Positions 59,202-64,000 of a DNA stretch of 64,000 nucleotides are shown piece by piece (positions within the stretch are counted from its first letter, which is position 1; each line of letters starts with the position of its first letter). Origin of the DNA: Pyxidicoccus parkwaysis. GTDB taxonomy: Bacteria > Myxococcota > Myxococcia > Myxococcales > Myxococcaceae. A program made the translations under genes and the position numbers. The notes under the pieces are model-generated. The model worked only from the letters and a program-made list of their open reading frames with translations. It did no database searches and was not told the origin of the DNA. Location of the stretch: contig NZ_CP071090.1 of NCBI RefSeq assembly GCF_017301735.1, forward strand, positions 682,001 to 746,000. The letters are read 5' to 3'.

Positions 59202-61904
59202 GTGACGACCACTCAACCGAAGCGTCAGCCCATCCCCTTTGGGAAGTACCTCCTTCTGGACCGCATCAACATCGGCGGCATGGCGGAGGTGTGGCGCGGG
59301 AAGCAGTTCGGCGCGAGCGGCTTCGAGCGGCTCGTGGCCATCAAGCGCATCCTGCCGAACATCGCTGAGGACGAAGAGTTCATCTCGATGTTCATCGATG
59401 AGGCGAAGATCAGCGTCCAGCTGACGCACGCCAACATCGCGAGCATCTACGAGCTGGGTCAAATCACGAGCAGCTACTTCATCTCGATGGAGTACATCCC
59501 CGGCAAGGACATGCGGGCCATCTTCGACCGCTGCCGGAAGAAGGGGGAGCCCGCGCCGGTGCCGCTGGTGGCCTTCTGCGTGTCCAAGATGTGCGAGGGC
59601 CTGGACTACGCCCACCGGAAGAAGGACGGGATGGGGCGGGACATGAACATCGTCCACCGCGACATCTCGCCGCAGAACATCCTTCTTTCCTACGAGGGCG
59701 AGGTCAAGGTCATCGACTTCGGCATCGCCAAGGCGGCGGGCAAGGCCACCAAGACGCAGGCCGGCATCCTCAAGGGCAAGTTCGGCTACATGAGCCCGGA
59801 GCAGATCCGCGGCCTGCCGTTGGACCGGCGCTCGGACGTGTTCGCCATTGGCGTGTGCCTCTACGAGATGCTGACCGGTGAGCGCCTCTTCGTGGGCGAC
59901 AGCGACTTCAGCGTCCTGGAGAAGGTGCGCAAGGCCGAGGTGCCGCCGCCCTCCACGTACAACCGGCGCATCCCCGAGAACCTCGAGAAGATTGTCATGA
60001 GGGCGCTCGCGAAGGACGTGGACGAGCGCTACCAGTACGCCAGCGAGCTGGGCGACGACCTGCAGCGCTTCCTCATCACCAGCGACACCATCTTCGGCCG
60101 CAAGGACCTCGCGCAGTACATGAAGTCCACCTTCGCGGAAGAGGTGGAGCGCGAGAAGCAGCGCATCCTCGAGTACGCGGACATCAAGCCGCCCGAGGGG
60201 ATGATGGCCGCGCTGGAGGCCGCGTCCTTCAACACCCCGCCGTCCGCGCCCGCCCCCATGGTCGCGCCGCAGCCGGCCCCCGCGCCGGTGCCGGTGGTGC
60301 AGCCGATGGCCGCGCCGCCGCGCTCGACGGCGTCCATGGGCGCGGTGTCCCCCAGCGGCGGCAACAACGCCAACGCCATGGCCAACAACGGCGTGCGCCG
60401 CTCGCCCACGCTGGCCGCGCTGCCCAAGCTGACGGCCGCCACCGCCGCGCCCGCGCCCAAGGAGGACGAGGTCCTGGCCACGCAGCTGGTGTCCAGCGAC
60501 CACGTCTTCGACGACAGCCCCGAGCCCACCACGCAGCCGGGCGCCGCCGTGGGCCGCGCCGTCACTCCGCTGGAGACGCGGGCCGTGCCTCCGGAGGAAG
60601 AGGAAGAAGAGTCCGTCACCGGCAAGACGGCCGTGCTGACGCCGCAGGCTTCCTCGCTGCCGTCCTCGGCGCCGCGCCTGTCGCACGCGAGCATGCCCGC
60701 CGTGCCGCCGCCGTCGCCCGCCATGCCGCCGCGCGCGTCCATGGGCAACGTGCCCACGCTGTCGCCGGTGGACGCGCCCCAGCCGCCCACGCTGCGCCCC
60801 TCGCGCGGTGGGGATGGGCTGCCGCGCATCGTCCGCGACGTGCCGCCGCCGGACATGTCGCAGCAGATGGGCCGCTCGTTGCCGCCGGACGTGTCGCAGG
60901 GCATTGCGCGCTCGGCGCTGCCGCCGGACGTGTCGCAGGGCATTCCGCGCTCGGCGCTGCCGCCGGAGGTGTCGGGGCAGGGGTATTCGCGCCCGCCGCC
61001 TGTTGTCGGGCAGGGGCAGGGGGCTCGCGGCGCCGCCGTGGCTGCGCATGAGGAGGAGGAAGACGACCAGGAGCGGCCGACGGCCGCGGTGCCCGCGCTG
61101 GCGGGCCGGGGCCTGGACAAGCGGGTGATGCTCTTCGGCGCGCTGGGCCTGGTGGCGCTGCTGGTGCTGGCCGCCGTGGGCTTCGCCCTCTCGCGGCCGG
61201 GCACCGGCTACATCCTGGTGGACCTGCAGGGCGTGCCGGCCGAGGCCCGCGAGTCCGTGAAGGTGTTGCTGGACACGCAGCAGGTGGCCGTGGGCAAGGA
61301 CACGACGCTGCTGCGCGAGGTCACCGCGGGCCAGGTGATGGTCGTGGTGAGCGCGGAGAACTACAAGCCCTTCACCAAGACGGTGGAGGTCGCCAAGGGC
61401 AAGGACGTCACCCCCGTCCACGTGGAATTGGAGAGCCTGTCGCGCACGGCGTCGCTGATGCTCGTCACCGAGCCGGACGACGCCGAGGTGAAGGTGGACG
61501 GCAACGTGGTGCGCCCGCGCGGCCGCAAGGACCGCTTCATCAAGGGCGTGCCCGTCACCGGGCAGGAGTGGGCGGTGGAGGTCAGCGCGCCCGAGTTCAA
61601 GGCGGCGTCGCAGAAGGTCTCCGTGTCCGGGAGCGACCCCGTCGAGGTGACGCTCAAGCTGCAGCCCCTCATCGTGAAGGTGCCCGTCCGGGTTGATTCG
61701 AAGCCGGCCGGCGCCGCCATCTTCGTGAACGGCCAGGACCAGGGGGCCACCACCCCGGCGGTCGTCCAGGTGCCCGCCGGTACGCGGCAGATCCAGCTCA
61801 AGCTGAAGTGCCACGACGAGGCCTCGGCGGACGTGACAGAGTCCGAGGCGGGGCAGGGGGCTTCCGCGCGGGTTTCCCTCAAGCGGCAGCGCGGCTGCCG
61901 TTAG
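59202..61904 (+). CDS. Membrane Ser/Thr protein kinase with PEGA-domain tail
   Basis: 900 residues from GTG 59202. Kinase domain about 14-280: GGMAEV loop (Asn-Ile before the glycines replaces the first Gly), catalytic Lys48 in VAIK, HRDISPQN at 152-159 with Asp154, DFG at 172-174, and GYMSPEQ. All catalytic residues are present. A Pro/Ala-rich linker (about 325-635) includes 13-residue repeats. One membrane helix near 642-662 precedes three PEGA-like modules (about 665-890) outside. It is followed by an AAA+ ATPase gene. Confidence 0.93.
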   Translation: MTTTQPKRQPIPFGKYLLLDRINIGGMAEVWRGKQFGASGFERLVAIKRILPNIAEDEEFISMFIDEAKISVQLTHANIASIYELGQITSSYFISMEYIPGKDMRAIFDRCRKKGEPAPVPLVAFCVSKMCEGLDYAHRKKDGMGRDMNIVHRDISPQNILLSYEGEVKVIDFGIAKAAGKATKTQAGILKGKFGYMSPEQIRGLPLDRRSDVFAIGVCLYEMLTGERLFVGDSDFSVLEKVRKAEVPPPSTYNRRIPENLEKIVMRALAKDVDERYQYASELGDDLQRFLITSDTIFGRKDLAQYMKSTFAEEVEREKQRILEYADIKPPEGMMAALEAASFNTPPSAPAPMVAPQPAPAPVPVVQPMAAPPRSTASMGAVSPSGGNNANAMANNGVRRSPTLAALPKLTAATAAPAPKEDEVLATQLVSSDHVFDDSPEPTTQPGAAVGRAVTPLETRAVPPEEEEEESVTGKTAVLTPQASSLPSSAPRLSHASMPAVPPPSPAMPPRASMGNVPTLSPVDAPQPPTLRPSRGGDGLPRIVRDVPPPDMSQQMGRSLPPDVSQGIARSALPPDVSQGIPRSALPPEVSGQGYSRPPPVVGQGQGARGAAVAAHEEEEDDQERPTAAVPALAGRGLDKRVMLFGALGLVALLVLAAVGFALSRPGTGYILVDLQGVPAEARESVKVLLDTQQVAVGKDTTLLREVTAGQVMVVVSAENYKPFTKTVEVAKGKDVTPVHVELESLSRTASLMLVTEPDDAEVKVDGNVVRPRGRKDRFIKGVPVTGQEWAVEVSAPEFKAASQKVSVSGSDPVEVTLKLQPLIVKVPVRVDSKPAGAAIFVNGQDQGATTPAVVQVPAGTRQIQLKLKCHDEASADVTESEAGQGASARVSLKRQRGCR
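60840..60990 (+). repeat. 39-bp tandem repeats in the kinase linker
   Basis: Units at 60879 and 60918, with weaker copies on either side (from about 60843 and from 60957), encode LPPDVSQGIARSA-type 13-mers. The middle copies differ at very few bases. Confidence 0.8.
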
Positions 61905-61910
61905 CCCCAG

Positions 61911-61933
61911 GCCCGCTCCTCCCAGGAGCGGGT
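61911..61933 (+). terminator. Perfect hairpin between kinase and AAA+ genes
   Basis: CCCGCTCCT (61912-61920) pairs with AGGAGCGGG (61924-61932) over a 3-nt loop, extended by a G-U pair. No T tract, so it may reduce rather than abolish readthrough into the next gene 43 bp on. Confidence 0.6.
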
Positions 61934-61975
61934 GGCCTGCTCCCCGGACGGAGGAGCGAGAGGAGGCGTGTGTCT

Positions 61976-63730
61976 GTGAGCAAGGTGCGCAAGGTCAACA
62001 AGGCGGATCCGCTGGCGGACCTGCCCCGCTGGGCGCAGCAGCTGGCCCGGAAGTACTACACGAAGACGGTCAGCACGTTCCTGCTCTACGGGGCCGTGCG
62101 CGACTTGCAGCCCCTGCAGATGGAGGACGGTGGCCGCGGGTTCGGCACGCTGAAGACGTTCCTCTCCGAGGAGCTCTTCGGCGGAAGAGACCACGTCCTC
62201 TTCTATGACCGCTCGTCCGGCGTCCGCTCCGCCACCCCGGAGACGCAGAAGGATTTGATGCGGACGCTGTCCGGCTACGACGCGATGTACGGCACGGACT
62301 ACGCCAAGGTCATGCCGAGAGACCCGGGCCGGGCACTCCAGATTCTGGAGAACTTCCTGCGCATGCGCGTGAGCGAGGGCAAGTCCCTGGCGCTCATCAT
62401 CGACTTCGCGGAGACGCTGGTGCCGGGCGGGGAGATTTCCCACCTGTCCACCGAGGACCGCTTCGTGCTGGCCACGCTGGACAAGTGGGCGCACGACCCG
62501 CAGTTCCTCGCGGGCGACGTGTCGATTGTCCTGCTCGCGGAGAACCTCGCGGACATCTCGCCGCGCATCAGCCGCAACCCCTACGCGGCGCCGATTGAGC
62601 TGCCCCTCCCCAACGAGGAGGAGCGGCTGGAGTACGTGCGCTACAAGCTGGAGGGCAAGCGGCTCCAGTCGCTGTCGGACGTGCCGCTGGCGGGCCTGGC
62701 GAAGATGACGGCGGGCCTGTCCCGCATCAACCTGGACCGCGTGCTCACCGAGGCCCTGGAGCGCGAGGTGCGAATCACGCCCGAGCTCCTCAAGGAGAAG
62801 AAGAAGGAAATCATCCAGGCGGAGTGCCATGGCCTGCTGGAGTTCATCGAGCCGGCGCACACGCTGGACGCGGTGGCCGGGCACGGCAAGGCCAAGGAGA
62901 TGCTGCGGCAGGCCGCCAGCGCCCTGAAGAAGGGACGGCTGGAGGTGATGCCCATGGGCTACCTGCTCACGGGTCCCGTGGGCACGGGCAAGACGTTCAT
63001 GGTGAGCTGCTTCGCCGGGGAGATTGGCATCCCCGTGGTGAAGTTCCTCAACTTCCGCAGCCAGTGGCAGGGCGTCACCGAGTCCAACCTCGAAAAGATT
63101 TTCAACCTGCTCAAGGCCCTGTGGCCGGTGGCGGTGATGATTGACGAGGCGGACACGTTCCTCGGCAACCGCGACTCCGGTGGTGACTCGGGGACGAGCA
63201 GCCGCGTGTTCGGCTCCATTGCGTCCTTCATGGGCAACACGCAGTACCGCGGCAAGATTGTCTGGTTCCTGATGACGGCGCGCCCGGACCTGCTGCCCAT
63301 CGACTTGAAGCGCCAGGGCCGCGCGGAGGAGCACATCGCGCTCTTCTATCCGCAGTCGGACGCGGAGCGGGACGAGCTCTTCAAGGTCATGTCCAAGAAG
63401 ACGGGCGTGGCGGTGGAGGGCGTGGAGTCGTTCGCCACGCTGATTCCGGAGGGTGTGCGCGCCTTCAGTGGCGCGGACATCGAGGCCGTCATGGTGCGCT
63501 CGAAGTTCCGCGCGCTGGCGGCGGGCCGCGAGTCGGTGGGCAAGGAGGACGTGGCGGCGGTGCTGGCGGACTTCGTGCCTCCCAGCTACCCGCTCGAAAT
63601 CGAGCTGCAGAACCTGGTGGCGGTGCAGGAGTGCACCAGCCGCGAGCTGCTGCCCGAGGGCTTCCGCAAGCTGGACCGCGACTTCATCACCCGCCGCGTG
63701 CGTGAGCTGAAGGCGCTGCTGGAGTCGTAG
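61976..63730 (+). CDS. AAA+ ATPase, function unknown
   Basis: I chose GTG 61976, which has AGGAGG 9 nt upstream; GTG 61970 is too close. 584 residues. Residues about 1-290 look like a degenerate first AAA domain without Walker A (but with LALIIDFAETL). The second AAA domain has GPVGTGKT at 333-340, Walker B VMIDEAD with Asp390-Glu391, and FRSQWQGVTESN as a pore-loop candidate. This resembles ClpX/CDC48-type remodelers in layout. Soluble. Probably expressed with the kinase. Confidence 0.88.
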   Translation: MSKVRKVNKADPLADLPRWAQQLARKYYTKTVSTFLLYGAVRDLQPLQMEDGGRGFGTLKTFLSEELFGGRDHVLFYDRSSGVRSATPETQKDLMRTLSGYDAMYGTDYAKVMPRDPGRALQILENFLRMRVSEGKSLALIIDFAETLVPGGEISHLSTEDRFVLATLDKWAHDPQFLAGDVSIVLLAENLADISPRISRNPYAAPIELPLPNEEERLEYVRYKLEGKRLQSLSDVPLAGLAKMTAGLSRINLDRVLTEALEREVRITPELLKEKKKEIIQAECHGLLEFIEPAHTLDAVAGHGKAKEMLRQAASALKKGRLEVMPMGYLLTGPVGTGKTFMVSCFAGEIGIPVVKFLNFRSQWQGVTESNLEKIFNLLKALWPVAVMIDEADTFLGNRDSGGDSGTSSRVFGSIASFMGNTQYRGKIVWFLMTARPDLLPIDLKRQGRAEEHIALFYPQSDAERDELFKVMSKKTGVAVEGVESFATLIPEGVRAFSGADIEAVMVRSKFRALAAGRESVGKEDVAAVLADFVPPSYPLEIELQNLVAVQECTSRELLPEGFRKLDRDFITRRVRELKALLES

Positions 63731-63733
63731 GTG

Positions 63734-64000
63734 TCAGGACACCTGCACCGCGACACCGAGGTGCGGGTCGTCCACGTGCTCCACGATGGCCACGCGGTCT
63801 CCCGCGGAGAGCGCGTCGTGGAGCACGAGAATGGCCTCGTTCGAGTGACGGATGCAGCCGTGGGACACGTCCGCGCCGAGCATCGCGGGGGCGTTGGTTC
63901 CGTGCAGCTCCTCGCCTGAGTGGCGACCATCCGCCCAGGACAGGTCGAGGATGCGCACGCCGAAGACGTATGCGTCGTTCCAGAGGCGTGCGCCCGCGGC
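63734..64000 (-). CDS. L,D-transpeptidase (YkuD family), C-terminal fragment cut by the window edge
   Basis: The frame runs 88 codons from the window edge to a stop at 63734-63736. HGTNAPAMLGADVSHGCIR contains the YkuD catalytic core, with His in HGT, His and nucleophile Cys in SHGCIR. Such enzymes form 3-3 peptidoglycan crosslinks or attach proteins to murein. The N-terminus lies beyond 64000. It converges on the AAA+ gene with a 3-bp gap. Confidence 0.9.
   Translation of the reverse strand, partial: AAGARLWNDAYVFGVRILDLSWADGRHSGEELHGTNAPAMLGADVSHGCIRHSNEAILVLHDALSAGDRVAIVEHVDDPHLGVAVQVS

Noticed and set aside
58530..61814. 1094-codon minus-strand frame opposite the kinase
   Set aside because: Composition is His/Arg/Gln-rich, typical of antisense frames in GC-rich genes; the kinase carries all catalytic motifs.

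Overview
The window is high-GC DNA (about 70% by eye) with dense short-spaced genes, many GTG and a few TTG starts, and a gene content typical of Myxococcaceae (Myxococcus, Corallococcus or Pyxidicoccus type). The taxon clues are PEGA-domain proteins, a eukaryotic-like Ser/Thr kinase with a PEGA tail, a zinc-ribbon/GYF/AgmX-type protein related to the gliding protein GltJ, a FYDLN-acid protein, a PilZ protein, sensor kinases and many small lipoproteins. It reads as a chromosomal segment. I saw no insertion sequence, prophage, CRISPR array or tRNA. The only RNA gene I recognise is RNase P RNA (about 19.87-20.28 kb, minus strand).

Layout. 0-3 kb: start of a DASS-type transporter (minus), then ftsE-ftsX and an EnvC-like LytM protein whose metal-binding residues are lost. 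3-13 kb: a large unknown protein (minus), alpha/beta hydrolase, CtpA-type S41 protease, PEGA protein, small lipoprotein, D-Ala-D-Ala ligase and a CslA/BcsA-like glycosyltransferase behind a good sigma70 promoter and a long leader. 13-25 kb: small lipoproteins, a second PEGA protein, M1 peptidase, ftsY, rnpB, a zinc-ribbon coiled-coil protein, a cupredoxin-like lipoprotein, a 54-residue protein behind a likely sigma54 promoter, a FYDLN-acid protein and a GltJ-like protein. 25-29 kb: MFS transporter and a DUF3006 / metallo-beta-lactamase-fold / metallo-beta-lactamase-fold cluster.

29-46 kb is rich in nucleoside salvage genes: deoC, a DksA-like protein, a phosphohexomutase/phosphopentomutase-type enzyme, a complete BMP-family nucleoside ABC importer (two permeases, double ATPase, lipoprotein), deoA/pdp, cdd and an amidohydrolase of the 5'-deoxyadenosine/SAH/MTA deaminase type. 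A sensor protein with degenerate phosphotransfer residues lies in this stretch, as does a pair of zinc-ribbon paralogues, only one of which carries a STAS-like C-terminus. VOC and SET-domain genes sit around them.

46-59 kb: a membrane histidine kinase; PspA followed by a membrane-anchored SsuA-like binding protein and a membrane coiled-coil protein; a divergent AraC/SDR pair; a secreted esterase; and a translationally coupled lipoprotein-ABC ATPase-permease-membrane protein cassette. 59-64 kb: the PEGA-tailed kinase, an AAA+ ATPase and the end of an L,D-transpeptidase.

Much of the window serves the cell envelope (division, peptidoglycan, lipoprotein and membrane stress functions) or nucleoside recycling. 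Nothing is an obvious new defence or mobile system. The best leads are the PspA three-gene cluster, the zinc-ribbon/STAS paralogue pair, the pseudo-kinase, and several intergenic structures: a 21-bp inverted repeat, tandem hairpins with compensatory changes, and the sigma54-type promoter.
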